Shown: in pieces, positions 53,382-64,000 of the stretch
Numbering within the stretch: the stretch's first letter is position 1
Layout of the letters: the number at the start of each line of letters is the position of its first letter
Assembly (NCBI GenBank): GCA_947471745.1
Contig: CANJKZ010000139.1
Coordinates: 434,001-498,000 of the forward strand
Source: Closterium sp. Naga37s-1
Lineage: Eukaryota; Streptophyta; Zygnematophyceae; Desmidiales; Closteriaceae
Length of the DNA: 64,000 nucleotides
Direction of reading: 5' to 3'
Notes under the pieces: model-generated
What the model was told of the DNA's origin: nothing
Seen by the model: only the letters and a program-made list of their open reading frames with translations
Database searches by the model: none
Translations under genes and position numbers: made by a program

Positions 53382-55724
53382 CTCCCCCTTGCTGTAGATT
53401 TTACTATAAACTTACTGGGGTTCATTTTTGTGGAGGACAGGAGGATAAGGTGGTAACGTTGGTGACACAGGTAATTGCGGATGTTTCCGGCGGGGATTGC
53501 GGAGCTGTTGAAGATGATAGCGTTGATTGCGGAGCAGACCACGTTAGGGTTTCAGAGTTCCGTTGACGCGTCGGAAAGTTGGGTCGGTTGTCGTGTAGCA
53601 GGTTTCGTGCACGTTCCTCGTTAGGTGTGCACTTGGTCCCGACTTTCGAATCTCAGGTGTTCCTCTTCTCGTCGTTTCCACATTTGTGCTGCGCCCTGGT
53701 TCTCCTCTCTCCGTCCCACAACTCTTGCGACCTCGTTGAGCACGGGTCCTCCAATCTTGTCATTCTCTCGCTTTCAGATGTCCCTTTCGAAGCTGTTTCT
53801 CTAGCGATGAGTGCTGCTGGCGAAATTATGGCGAAATTATGGCTTAGCTGCTAGCGCGCGACCTAGTAGCAGCCCGAAATGCTCCCCGATCCGCGATATC
53901 TGCTTCCATTGTGCGTCAGCTGCTGTATGTCGCGATATCCTGCAGCAGCAGGTGCACGTCACCAGCGCTCGCGATGTCATGGCTGGTGCTCGGCGACAGT
54001 AGCGTACGTGACGATCTGCAGCTCCTGACGCGCGTTTCCGGCAGCTGCGGCCTTATGTGCGACTGCTGCCATATGTTGCGACTGCAGCGGCTGGCTCGAC
54101 TGCAGCAGCTGCCGCGACCGCGTGCAGCATGGCGCACAGCTGCTTCTCTTGTCGCGCGGCGGCTTCTCCTTGTCGCGCTGCTGTTGGTGCGCGACCTCCT
54201 CCTGCCACTGCGGGCGAATTGGCGCTTCTGCAGCGTTTGCAGCGCCTTGCGCATGACTGCTCCGCCCTCATTCGGCGATTTGCCTTACGTCAACAGTCAC
54301 TGACGACCTGGCGCGAGTCTGCTGCTGCATTGGCGGCGGCCACCTGCTCTTGCTACTCGACGTCTGCAGCACCTGCTGCTCCTGGCGAATGTGTGTTGCA
54401 TCTGTACGGCGACACTTGGCGCTTGGCGAGTGGCGCGGGCGACGGGGACCAGCAGCGACTGACACTCAGCAGCTGGACTGGCGACCGGCGCTCAGCAGCA
54501 TCATCACCACCCGGCGGGCTGCAGCAGCACACTTCCTTGTGAGTTAAACCCTTCATTCTCCTGGTACGCAGGAGTAGATGTCGTCCCTTCCAATCGTCTT
54601 GATTGAGCTCACATCACTTGACTAACCTTCGCTTTGTGTCACTCGTCCCTTTAGGAGCTGGTGACAGGCAGCAGCTGCGGCTGGTGATGCACTGGAACAG
54701 CACCAGCAGCGCTTGGCGGGCGGCAGCAGCACCAGCAGCGCCTGGCAGGTGGCAGCAGCACCATCGCCCGGCAGCACGGCGGCAGCTCCTTGTGGCGCAC
54801 GGCAGCAGCAGTGACAGCCTAGGTGAGGCTTCTCCTTCCGATTTTGACTTGTTTGTGCAAGCGTTGCACTCTCCCTTGTGGAATGATGCATGAGGTTTGT
54901 CTTAATGTTACCCTTTTCTGCTCCCCCCTACCCCAGGTGGCGCGCTAGAGCATCAGCACCTGACGGACAGCAGCACATGGCGGGCTGCAGCACCTGGCGG
55001 GCTGCAGCACCTGGCGAGCTGCAGCATCTCCCCCTGACGCCCTGCAGCAGAGGTGGACGGCTGCACCAGCATGGCAGCAGCAGCGGCAGCTCCTGGTCCC
55101 CAGCAGCTGGTTTCTCTGAAGAGCAACTGTTGGCGCTTGACAGCTGCAGCGGATGGCTTAGGGCAGCTGCACCAGCGGCTCCTGGAAGGCAGCAGCAGCT
55201 CTAGCGCTTGGCGCCCTGCAGCACCATGGTGAGGAAAACATCCAGCTTTCTTCTCTTGCCTTGTGCTGTCCAACTTCCACATTTGAGTGTTGCACCATTG
55301 AAGTTGCTACACACTTGGACTCACACCACTGTTGTCTTTCTTCACTCCCCCTGAACCAGCAGGTGCTTTGTATCAACCAGCGACCGTGGCGACTCAAGGC
55401 AGCAGCTGCGACCATCTAGTAGAAAAAGCTCTCGGCTGCGGCTGCTTCCGATGCCTTGTGTATCGCAGTAGGTCTCATCATGATACTTGTCTTCATGTGT
55501 GACCTGAAGAATGAAAATGAAAAATGAACTCCCAACTCCTCTTTTGTTGTAGCCCAAGGTACTCCACACCCCACTCCCCCTCTCACTCGTGAGTTTGTCA
55601 TCATGCACGCGTGTGAGCACGCACACAGCAGCAAACACATAAGTGAGACAGGTGGAGTTACGTGATGCCTTGCTGTCCAGCGCCCCTTAAGAAGCCCGTA
55701 CATGTGAGTGCAGCTCCAGTGCCT
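53382..55724. other. 2.3-kb non-pol segment between E RNase H and 3' LTR
   Basis: Most copia elements have a few hundred bp or less here. This stretch is rich in cagcagc, ctgcagca and gctgctg motifs on the plus strand (53930-55200). Several exon/intron-like borders occur on the plus strand: cttgtgagtt at 54536 with tacgcag near 54573; aggtgagg at 54821 with cccag near 54936; atggtgagg at 55227 with cagcag near 55360. The longest plus frame (54057-54542) has AGELALLQRLQRLAH and RRFALRQQSL but no family I know. It may be a captured host fragment, carried antisense to the element. Confidence 0.45.
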
Positions 55725-57203
55725 TCAAATTGCTGACTGGTTGCAGACGGTGCTCCAGGTGGAATCGGTGCTGCAGGTGAGATGTTGCTTTGCTGTGATA
55801 GGCTTGGTGAGATAATCTGCAGCTTGCTGAGCTGTCGGGCAGTACGCCGGCCGCACAACACCATCACGAACAGCCTTCCGCGTCCAATGGTAACGCACTT
55901 CCATATGCTTAATGCGCTGACTCATTTGCTCCCCGGTTGCAAGTGCAATCGCACTTTGATTGTCCACAAAGATGACAGGTGGTTCTTGTTGTGGGAAACC
56001 GAGGTCTTCACACAAGCGCCGAAGGTAGGTAGCTTCCCTTGCCCCTTCGAACAGTGCAATGTATTTTGTTTCAGCCGTTGATGTTGCAATGACCGTTTGT
56101 CGCTTAGTCCTCCAACTGACAGCAGCTCCTCCCAAGGTAAACACGTATCCTCCAACTGAGTGACACCCCACTTCGTTCGCATAGTCCGAGTCCGTGTATC
56201 CTCGGAGCACCAAGTCCCCGCGTCCATAGACCAGCCCCACATTCGCGGTGTTCTGTAAGTAGTTGAAGACACGCTGAATCCCAAGCACGGTTGCAGCTGT
56301 TGGCTTGCCAGCTTGTCGAGCCAACACGTGCGTTGCATATGTAATGTCCGGCCTCTCTGCTGTTGAGATGTACAGCAAGGTCCCCACTTGTTTCAGCACC
56401 AATTGACTGTCAATCTCGTCTGGTGGTTCTCCTTGTGGTCCAGGTTCCTTGGTGATTGGCGTCCGGACTCCGGAACGGCTGTCTTCCATCCCGAAGTTCG
56501 CCAAAGCCTGTGAGATGTACTTTGTGAGTCCGAGTGAGATCTGGTCAGCGTTAGCAGTGACGTTAAGGCCCAAGAACTGCGTCATGGTCTTGCTGATGGT
56601 CAAGGTAAAGTTCTGCTTCAAGTGTTGAATCACGGCCGCAATGCCTTCGTCGTCATGTGATTGGATGAGGATGTCGTCAACGTAGGTAAGTAGCCACACC
56701 GTGTCCTTTCCTTCCCGTTTCCAGATAAATAGCGTTGTGTCAGAGTCGGACTGCACCATGTCCAGCTCCAACAAAACACCCCGCAAGTGCTGATGCCATA
56801 AACGTGGTGCTTGTTTCAGTCCATACACACTCTGCTTAAGTTTCCAGACTTTGTCTCCGTCGCGCCTTGGTTCGGGTGGTCTCACATACACGTCCCGGTC
56901 GATTGGAGCGTACAGGAACGCATTGGAGATGTCCAGTTGCACCACCTTCCGCTTTGTAGCAGATGCTCCAGCAACGTACATGCGTGAGGTAGCTCCTTGA
57001 CTGACCGGTGCATACGTCTCATCGTATGTTCCCCATGTCTGTCCGCATCCCTTGACCACCCAGCGCACATTGAACCGGTTTGGTTGTCCGTGCTCATCTC
57101 GTTTTACCCTTATAACGACTCCTTCCGTCAGCACCGGCGGTCCTTTGGGTACGTCCGCTCTGTCCACCACTTCGTATGCGTCCAGTTCGTCGAACTTGGC
57201 CAA
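55725..57203 (-). CDS. Copia E RT and RNase H frame
   Basis: 492 uninterrupted codons on the minus strand. RT: VLTEGVVIRVKRDEHG, NVRWVVKGCGQTWG, motif A VVQLDISNAFLYAP, VYGLKQAPRLWHQH, LLTYVDDILIQSHDD. RNase H: RGYTDSDYANEVGCHSVGGY, ATSTAETKYIALFEG, IFVDNQSAIALATG, ADYLTKPI. All catalytic Asp are visible. It lies downstream of the integrase frame, which is in another phase, so full pol would need a frame change near 57100-57200. It ends at 55725 rather than close to the 3' LTR. Confidence 0.85.
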   Translation of the reverse strand: MAKFDELDAYEVVDRADVPKGPPVLTEGVVIRVKRDEHGQPNRFNVRWVVKGCGQTWGTYDETYAPVSQGATSRMYVAGASATKRKVVQLDISNAFLYAPIDRDVYVRPPEPRRDGDKVWKLKQSVYGLKQAPRLWHQHLRGVLLELDMVQSDSDTTLFIWKREGKDTVWLLTYVDDILIQSHDDEGIAAVIQHLKQNFTLTISKTMTQFLGLNVTANADQISLGLTKYISQALANFGMEDSRSGVRTPITKEPGPQGEPPDEIDSQLVLKQVGTLLYISTAERPDITYATHVLARQAGKPTAATVLGIQRVFNYLQNTANVGLVYGRGDLVLRGYTDSDYANEVGCHSVGGYVFTLGGAAVSWRTKRQTVIATSTAETKYIALFEGAREATYLRRLCEDLGFPQQEPPVIFVDNQSAIALATGEQMSQRIKHMEVRYHWTRKAVRDGVVRPAYCPTAQQAADYLTKPITAKQHLTCSTDSTWSTVCNQSAI

Positions 57204-59200
57204 TTATGCATCCACAGCGGCTTGCCAAAGATGTGCACTGGTTTGTTGTCATCTCCTTGAGCGTTTTGGGCTCCTTGTACGTCAAGTCCACCATGGGGAC
57301 GCCGGTTGCTGCACATCCTGGCACGTGTTGCTGCAAGTTGGGAAGGTTGTTGAACGCATGTGCTGCCTGCCGTTTCCCAAACAGCATGTCCAGTCCTGTC
57401 ATGATGTCCGTACCTTGTCTTTCTCCTCCGAGCACAGTCACATTTGGGTTCAAGTGAACCCGCCGTGGAGTTGCGTCATGAGCTGCCAGCTTGATCCCAT
57501 CAGGTGGGTAGGCAAAGTCATAGAGATGACTTGCCTCATTCTCCATTCCGTTGCTTTCAGCACCTTCAGAAACAGAGACGCCAGCTGGAGGTAAGTCACT
57601 TGCTGCAGCCCCTTCTCCTTTATCGGTTGTGTCGTCAATGGGTGCATCCTCTTGATTTGCGTCAGCCTCCTGTCCTCGTGTGGTTGTGGTGTCTGTGGGC
57701 AATGTAGGCGATGGTAGGGATGCGGGAAATGAGTCAAACTCGGACCCAAAGCCTTCTCCCCCTGAAGTCCAATCGTCAATGTGTGGTGAGACTTCTTCCA
57801 TGTAGCGGTGTCGTTCGAGTACCGATTCAGCGTCCGTAATCATGAGGTCATCAAAGAAGCGAGCTGAGCGTGTGTCCGTGTCAACATTGCTTGCCAAGTC
57901 CCGCACGATCCATGCTTTCCGAGCGCTGGAGAGTCCAAGGAACATCCCAACCCTTCCTCTTTGCTCGAAATTCCCAAAGCTGCCTTGGGGAGGGAGATAG
58001 TAGCAGAGGTACCCAAATGTTCTTGCCATTGAGACATCTGCCGCCTTTCCCGTCATCATGAAGTACGGTGAGTGTGCTGATGGGTTGCTGCTGCAGCTGA
58101 TGCGGTTGTGTAACCATGCTGCATACTCCAACGCATAAGGCCAGAACTTAGAGGAAAGGCTGGCTCCGGTGGTCATTGCACGCACTCGGTCCATGAGTGT
58201 GCGGTTGACCCTTTCGGCGATCCCATTCTGTTGCGGCGTGTGTGGTAAGGACGTTTGGTGATTGATGCCGTGAGAACTCAGGTAATCCGTGAAAGCATTT
58301 GCTGTATACTCCGTTCCGTTGTCCGTGCGCAAGGCAGCCAGCGGCTTCTTGGCAGCTTGGTCTTCATCTCGCGGTGCCAAGCCGAGAAAACTGCAGCCAT
58401 GTCGGACCGGCGTGCCAACGGCGCCACCCACAGGTAGTTGGTGTAGTCGTCCTTGAGCGTCAGCACATAGCGAAGTGAAGGGTGAGCATCACCCAGATCC
58501 ATGATGTCGCTATGCACGAGCTCCAAAGGTCGAGTTGTGCCTTTGGTACTTCCTGTAGGAAAGGGTGCCTTGCTCATCTTCCCTCGAAGACATGAGTCAC
58601 ATGGGGGTTTGAGAGGGTTAGTCTTGTCGGATATGGTGAGTCCTTCAACATCACCATTTCGAAATGTTGCATCCATGGATGTGTATGATGGGTGACCCAA
58701 GCGCTTGTGGGCCATGCGGTATGTGATGGATGCATGAGCAGAATGTGGATTCAGCCCTTTATGACCATGATCATGCGATGCGTCATCCTCATGATAATGG
58801 TCAGGTCCACGGGCCGATGCAAGTGCAGGCTCATATTGCACCAAGAGCACACCATGCATGATCATTCCAACCCCAATGACCACATGCTCATCTTCAGCCG
58901 CCATTGGAATCTCCGCGCGTCCGTCATCACGAGTGCGAATCCGAGCTCCCTTCTTGTGCAGCTGGCAATAGGGGAGCAGGTTGAACTTCAAGCCGGGTAC
59001 GTAGAGCACGTCCGTGTAGCGCACTATTGCTCCATCGGGTGCCGTTGCTCGGATTGTTCCCGCCATGGAGCTCAACAGGTGGCTCCCGTCAGCAAGCTCC
59101 ACGTAAACAGGTTCGTCCAGCTCCTCTAGACCCTCAAATCAATCCATTTCTGAAGTCACGTGTTGGCTGCATCCGCTGTCCAGCAACCACATCGACCCTC
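57204..59200 (-). pseudogene. Copia E protease and integrase (frameshifted)
   Basis: Protease LLDSGCSQHV, with its Asp at 59178-59180, followed by a TGA at 59139-59141. The next frame (59102-58278) has the GAG-pre-integrase HKRLGHPSYTS..CDSCLRGK and the first integrase Asp in LVHSDIMDLG. The frame then shifts near 58380; the next (58431-57094) has ALRTDNGTEYTAN and TPQQNGIAERVN, then a long acidic Ser/Thr/Asp-rich linker. All integrase acidic residues exist but in two frames. Confidence 0.8.
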
Positions 59201-61096
59201 CGGCTGATGGTAACGTTGCTTGTGATGACCGAACCGTTGCAACGCATGTAACGGTGCGTTTGTTGTCTCCCCCGGCTGCCCCTTGTTGTTTTGACGCTTG
59301 GTTGTCACGTTTGGGGCTTTCACTCCTTCGAGGCGAGGACGAACGGCTACTCCAGGTGCTCTGGTTTGTCCTCCCTCTGTTTTGTGGTTCCCACCCTGGT
59401 GGTGACCAACCCCGGGGCGCCTTAGGTCATTTGTATAATGGGTGGCCAGATTCCTTGCAGTACCAACACACAAGGTTGGAGCGCCCTCCCCTTCCTTCGT
59501 TGCTCTTGAGTTTCTCCCCAACCGTTGCGTGCTGCCCTCCCGTTGACTTCACCGCATTCTGGTTGCCTTTTGTCTCGGTCCTCTCCTTTGCTGGTGAATT
59601 ATCTCCACGTGCCTGGCCAGCCATGCGGGGAGGACGCTTGTCACGGTTGGTCTTGCTAATGAGGTCTTGGTAGCGTTGTCCCTGAATCATCATTCGCTGT
59701 AGTGTGTAGCTGTCCGAGATGTCGTGTAGCATTGCCGAATGCCTCAGCTCCTCCCAATGCGGCGGCAGCCCGGTAATCAGACTTAAGGTGAACGAATCTT
59801 CATCCACCATCTTTCCCGCCATTGCCAGTTTGTCCCGAATTGCAGTTGCTCGGTTGATGTATTCCTCCACTCTTTCTTGGCTCCCCATCTTCAGGTTGTC
59901 CAATTGCCTCTGGAGAGACGCCTTTGCCACCGAATCCTTCGCCTGGTAAGTCTCCATCAGGTACTCCCATGCTTCGAATGCCGGACTGTATGACTCTTGG
60001 AACACGTCAAGTTGCAGCTGAATCGTTGCGGTCACGCTATGCAGAAGCACCCAAAAAGCCAACGTAGCACGTTGTGAGTAATCTGCTTGTAGAACTTCCA
60101 GCCGTTCCGTTGCATCTCGAATTTCTCCATTCACCATTGTAACCGGGTATTGTAGCGTCACGACGAACTCCCACAGGTTTGTCACGCGCACGTTCATGCG
60201 AACCGAAGAGCCCACTCTCAAAAGTTAGTGACGTCGAACGGAGTTATTGTGAACGCTTTGTCCACCGCTGCTCCCACCATCTTGCGTGACAACCTGTCCC
60301 TGTCTTCTTCGGTATACTCGAGTGGAGACGGGTCGAAGAACGTAGGCACGGTAGATGGTCGAGGTTATTGTACCGTGCGTTGTGTGCCTTCATGTTCCAC
60401 CACTTCCACTTGGTCACGTCGCATAACTCCACTTGACTGCACCCCGTGCCCCATGCGCCCAATGCTCCGCCCATGTACTGCTTCCGTTTGAGACCGTAGC
60501 GCACGAGGAGGTACGACGTTGTTGCCATAAAGGTGAGATCTGCCCATTACGGGAGCTCCAACGGGATGAGAGTTAGTGGCAAGTCGTCGTAGTGGGGGAG
60601 CACTAATAGTGTAGGATTCGAATCCCACACCTTCTATGCCCACATGACTACTTCTACCACTCCCTTCACCAATCTACCCTCTCATGTTTCTTCCCACGCC
60701 GATCCCATCACCATGTTCCCTCACATTCCTTCTACTCCCGTTCTCATCATCCCTCCCCGTTGCTTCCCTTTGCATGGTTGATTGAGGTTCGGGGTGGGAG
60801 CTCCCCTCTCCTTGGAAGGATGCATCCCTCCCTTGGGATGACTCTCCTCCTTGGGGTACGCTTCCCTCCCCTTCACCTTCAGTTCCTGCATGCACATTTG
60901 AGGCGTGGGTTTGATTAGTACGCAGAGTGCTTGATGGAGAGGGTGATGCCTTTGGCATGTTGAACTTTGCCCTTAATGACGCTTGAAGTGCCGGTGGTGC
61001 CCTTGCAATCATGCTCTCCAGGTGCTCATGTTGAGCCAAGATTGCTTCTTCAAACGCCTCGTATCCAGCATCGATTTCATCGTCGAAATGCGCCAT
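59201..61096 (-). pseudogene. Copia E gag (broken)
   Basis: Starts MAHFDDEIDAGYEAFEE (61096) with an acidic, probably helical segment (EEAILAQHEHLESMIARAP). Frame changes near 60670 and 60250 follow. The capsid part of the UBN2 type is in 60221-59427: WEFVVTLQYPVT, LAFWVLLHSVTA, WEYLMETYQAKD, LITGLPPHWEELRHS. The zinc knuckle CWYCKESGHPLYK ends in TGA where its last Cys should be. Confidence 0.75.
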
Positions 61097-61217
61097 GCCT
61101 TCAATCCAAACGTTGCCACTTGCTATGCAAATTTGCTAGCGTGCCTGTCCAATGTGAATGATGGTAGAGTTATGACCAGATTTCGGCAGCATGCCCCCTA
61201 GAGTAGCTCTGATACCA

Positions 61218-61569
61218 TGCTAGAAAGGCATAGTGCCGACGTAGCGGAAGCTTGATTGTAGAATAAGTAGCAAGAGAAATTTGCAACTGAAAGGATTCAA
61301 AACAATGGATTAATTATGAAACCACACAGCAGGGTATTTATGCTATCAGCTACCCTGCCCACATCCATCCATCCACACCAATAATTGTACCTCCAATAAT
61401 GGTAACTCCAATAAAGGAGTAGCAATCATTCTACCCCCAGACCTCTAGACTCCAATAATTCTGGCCCTACAATAATTGTACAATTATTGTAGGCCCTAGA
61501 TTCTTATAAGGAGGACTATAGTAAAATCTAACAGCATAAATGCTTCTTTATGCTTTATATTTCTCAACA
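61218..61569 (-). repeat. 5' LTR of element E with primer-binding site
   Basis: 352 bp, TG..CA, with 18 bp more than the 3' copy (around 61385-61403). The perfect initiator-tRNA-Met-type site TGGTATCAGAGC follows on the minus strand (plus 61206-61217). Confidence 0.95.
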
Positions 61570-61669
61570 CCCCTCTCCTCCTCCCCCTAAGGCTGCTGGG
61601 TGGAGTGGAGCCTCTCTGGCTGTGGCAGTTCTGCCGATGCTGATGTTTGTGCTCATGGCGGGGGTGTGA
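61570..61669 (+). pseudogene. Wall-type secreted protein, 3' part with GPI signal
   Basis: When E and one CCCCT are removed, the reading frame from 53047 continues here: SPPPPKAAGWSGASLAVAV, a hydrophobic end LPMLMFVLMAGV and TGA at 61667-61669. The Ser/Gly/Ala spacer followed by a hydrophobic tail is typical of a GPI-anchor signal in plant arabinogalactan-type proteins. The insertion removes this end from the protein and leaves about 12 LTR-coded residues instead. Confidence 0.75.
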
Positions 61670-62035
61670 GATTCATTTCTGGCATGCAGGCTGAGGCAAG
61701 CCAACGGTCAGATTTTGGCCAATGAGTCACACGCGGATGCCTTGTGCTTTGCATCATAGCCTGGTGCATTGCATTAAATTGCATTGCTGAATACGGTATT
61801 TGAAATCCACATAATATAACGCTGTTAAATGAAGACGCAAGCTCTCTACTAGGTGAAGACATTGGTACGTCCTTTCTTTAATCATAACAAATACATTCCC
61901 TTACCTTGGTTTCTACAGTAATAATACCACTCATACGTAATTCCGACGTAGCTTGAAGGAATGTCTGACCACTTCTTTGATTCCCCTGGCAAAGGTGGCG
62001 AGGTTGCCCCTCCATGTGAATCAAGGGCAAAGGAG

Positions 62036-62175
62036 GTGCGTCTAACGAGCACCCAGTAGGGGTGTGGATAAGTTTGGCGGTTCGGTCGGAGAGCCTTGCC
62101 GGCCCCACATTGTCTGTGCCCCTTAGACGAGATTCTCTCCTCGCGACGCGACGTGATTACACCCACCCACCCACC
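62036..62175. repeat. Dispersed segment, copy 2 (other copy near 13015)
   Basis: Shares gtgcgtctaacgagc, cccagtaggg and aagtttggcg with 13019-13070 and then ccttgccggc. Both lead, after 100-odd bp, to an ATG followed by gtgcaacc-like sequence. Confidence 0.55.
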
Positions 62176-62280
62176 ATGAGTGCAACCCAGCAACAGCATC
62201 AGAAAGTTTGTGAGGGAGCCCCGAACAGGCCTCAAGGCAAATCGAGTTTCCAGGAGCACCGGGGGGTGCTCTGGAAATGA
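62176..62280 (+). CDS. Short ORF of 34 codons, unproven
   Basis: Begins MSATQQQHQKVCEG in the context caccatgagt and ends TGA at 62278-62280. No family known. It follows the dispersed segment, so it could be the first exon of a gene with that 5' region, or chance. Confidence 0.2.
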   Translation: MSATQQQHQKVCEGAPNRPQGKSSFQEHRGVLWK

Positions 62281-63797
62281 TTGTGTACTGTGGGTGTTCA
62301 CCTGTGCGGCTGGGTTGGGGTGTTTAGGTGGGGGGGTGGCCGAAACTCGCGTGTAACGGCACGGAGTTGGGTGGCCTGGGGGTGGGTGGATCGTCCGGTT
62401 CAGGGACGTGGCTGTATACGAACGTTTTGCGTACGTGGACAGGTTTATTCAGCTTGAAGCTCTGTTTCGCTGGACTTCGGTTGCCACGTCACCTGCTCGT
62501 TTAGGTTTCCGTCGAGTATATCTAGGCGTGTTGTGTTACATTCTTCTAATGCATTTTTTTTTACTGTACACATTGTAGTTGGATAAGGATCACATGTGAT
62601 ACACTATTTTTAGGGGATTATGGATTTATGTTCTGGTGTATGTTAGAATACGGTTGTGTTGAATTGTACGATTTATTACTACGCAGGTGAGTTTACATTG
62701 ACAATCTGACCGGTACAGTTATTGTTGTTCATGAGTTTCCTATGGTAAATATTGTTGTAGATGTTTTGTGTTGTTGATTTAGCATGTGGAGTGAGCTTTT
62801 CTTAGGGCTGTAGTATATAGTTTAGAAGCGTATTCCACCCTGCTGGGGATTTACTAGTCATTACATTATGTATGGTTGTGTGTCAAAGCATATGTGTTTA
62901 GACTGTTTTGTGTAAAAGGATATGTTTACGATTTAGACTGAGTTTATGTGGCTTGTAGTATTTATTTAAACGAAATCGAACTCACCGTTGTTCCCGCCGA
63001 GTCAAACCACAACCCATCGGTCAACGCGCCGTTTGGGCATCGCGCGGCTCGTATGGGTTTCACGTCGTGTGCATTTTGCCTCGTGTCGCTTTCGAATGTG
63101 TGCTGAAATTCACATCGACATTCGCCTCATCCAATTTGTGCTGATGCGGTCCGCAAGATGATTGAACCGTTCCAAAGTATTGAGCACCCCTCACAAACGA
63201 AGTGCACCATGAGTTCGAAGCTGGATGCGCTTCGACGCTAGGACTTGTAATTAGATTACGTGTGGTTGGAAAAGGTTTTGGAAACATTATGAGCGGTCAA
63301 GGCTACTCTCACAACGGTTTGTCTGGGTTTATTTTATAATATCTTTATATGTGGACCTGTTATTTGGGCCTACTCCCGTTGACATGTTCAAGGTCTATTG
63401 GTAGTACAACACCACCTGCACTAGTATGTTCATGCTGCTTTTTTTCCTCTCGAAGTTGAAGATTAGCTCTTCTCGCCCCGTGAACCTTCTACCTCACCGC
63501 CCCAGCTGTGGTCCCTGGCGGAGCCTGGGACGCTCATTTCGGAGCTCATTGCGCAACCTTTCGGCTCTTCCAATTTATCTCCTCCTAGGTTAGTCCTTCC
63601 TCACGCAGTCACATCTTGTTCCAGCCATATCAGTTGTGATTAAACCAACGTGAATTATGAACCCAATTTATCGGCGCGTAGGCGACGCGAGCCGGTCTGC
63701 ACCTTGAAACAAAGTGCTAGCTGAGGCAAGCCGCGAATGCGGAGAGCCGGGGACATGAGAAGTTATGCGCAAACACCTGAATACACCTACTGGATGA

Positions 63798-64000
63798 GCT
63801 GCGCGCCGTGCAAGTGATGCTCGTCAAATCTCCTCACCATGTTCCCGCCGAGCGGATGCACGGTGTGCGTGATGCGCTGCGCGCCATGCAAGTGATGCTC
63901 GGCGCATCACCCTCACCTTGATCGCGCCGAGCGGATGCACGGTGTGCGAGATGCGCTGCGCGCCGTTAAAACTCGGCGCATCACCCTCACCTGAACCAAT
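63798..64000. repeat. 79-bp tandem repeat at the window edge
   Basis: Two and a half units starting gctgcgcgcc, with gcaagtgatgctcg, catcaccctcacc and gagcggatgcacggtgtgcg. It may continue beyond the window. Confidence 0.8.

Larger units (their letters stand above)
53048..61569 (-). mobile_element. Full-length Ty1/copia element E inside a host gene
   Basis: LTRs 53048-53381 and 61218-61569 are about 97 percent alike apart from 18 bp. CCCCT lies on both sides (53043-53047 and 61570-61574). The minus-strand order is 5' LTR, primer-binding site TGGTATCAGAGC (61206-61217), gag, protease, integrase, RT, RNase H, a 2.3-kb extra segment, polypurine tract aagggggag and 3' LTR. Stops and frameshifts affect gag-pol, so E cannot move on its own proteins now. 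Confidence 0.95.
61670..64000. other. Downstream intergenic DNA, no supported gene
   Basis: Contains the second copy of a dispersed segment (62036-62175), a 34-codon frame after it, AT-rich stretches (62500-62960) and a short tandem repeat at the edge. No domain motif seen. Confidence 0.45.

Noticed and set aside
1..64000. tRNA and rRNA genes
   Set aside because: No cloverleaf with A and B boxes and no rRNA core sequence noticed; only tRNA-complementary primer sites of the retrotransposons.

Overview
This is nuclear DNA of a eukaryote of the green-plant lineage. The evidence is the abundance of Ty1/copia elements primed by an initiator-tRNA-Met-type site (TGGTATCAGAGC), a Ty3/gypsy element, a plant-type LINE, and a histidine-kinase fragment split by GT..AG introns. 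GC-rich coding sequence, CT-rich intergenic DNA and the style of the copia proteins would fit a streptophyte alga better than a seed plant, but that is an impression only and I cannot name the species. No rRNA, tRNA, CRISPR or bacterial-type operon is visible. Almost the whole window is transposable elements, many nested, with traces of only two cellular genes.

Layout. 1-12216: copia B (minus, 5' LTR 12094-12216) carries a second copia, A (4265-11796), in its leader, with a GCGCG target duplication. A is scrambled: its protease-integrase-RT block (about 5053-9186) is inverted relative to its own gag and RNase H, with about 200 bp of AT-rich filler at one breakpoint. 12217-14146: intergenic DNA, a foldback element and the probable 5' LTR of gypsy H. 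14149-24713: gypsy H (gag, protease, RT, RNase H; integrase lost), split by a full-length copia G (15821-23251, target duplication ATCGA). G has a 1634-codon open frame, but the first catalytic Asp of its RT is Tyr. 24714-30398: a copia LTR fragment (F) and the minus-strand copia C, whose gag is missing where a 3.5-kb, 16-bp minisatellite begins (30402-33955). 33956-35480: repeat-rich DNA with a foldback element. 35500-39110: a 5'-truncated, mutated LINE. 39111-42240: AT- and CT-rich DNA. 42967-44150: remains of a PAS/histidine-kinase gene. 44205-45100: minisatellites. 45301-51996: copia D (minus, 245-bp LTRs) with a solo LTR of the G family inside it (target duplication GGAAT).

52171-53047 and 61570-61669 are the two halves of a gene for a secreted, proline-rich, apparently GPI-anchored wall protein. 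The gene is interrupted by the full-length copia E (53048-61569, target duplication CCCCT). E carries an unexplained 2.3-kb segment between its RNase H and its 3' LTR. 61670-64000 is intergenic, with one segment that resembles 13.0 kb and a short tandem repeat at the edge.

How the parts relate: the transposons do not form a pathway. They give a relative order of events (B before A; H before G; D before the solo LTR; the wall-protein gene before E). Nearly every element is disabled by stops, frameshifts, lost catalytic residues or missing domains. Coordinates were read by eye from the sequence. LTR ends supported by paired copies and target duplications are reliable; others are marked approximate.
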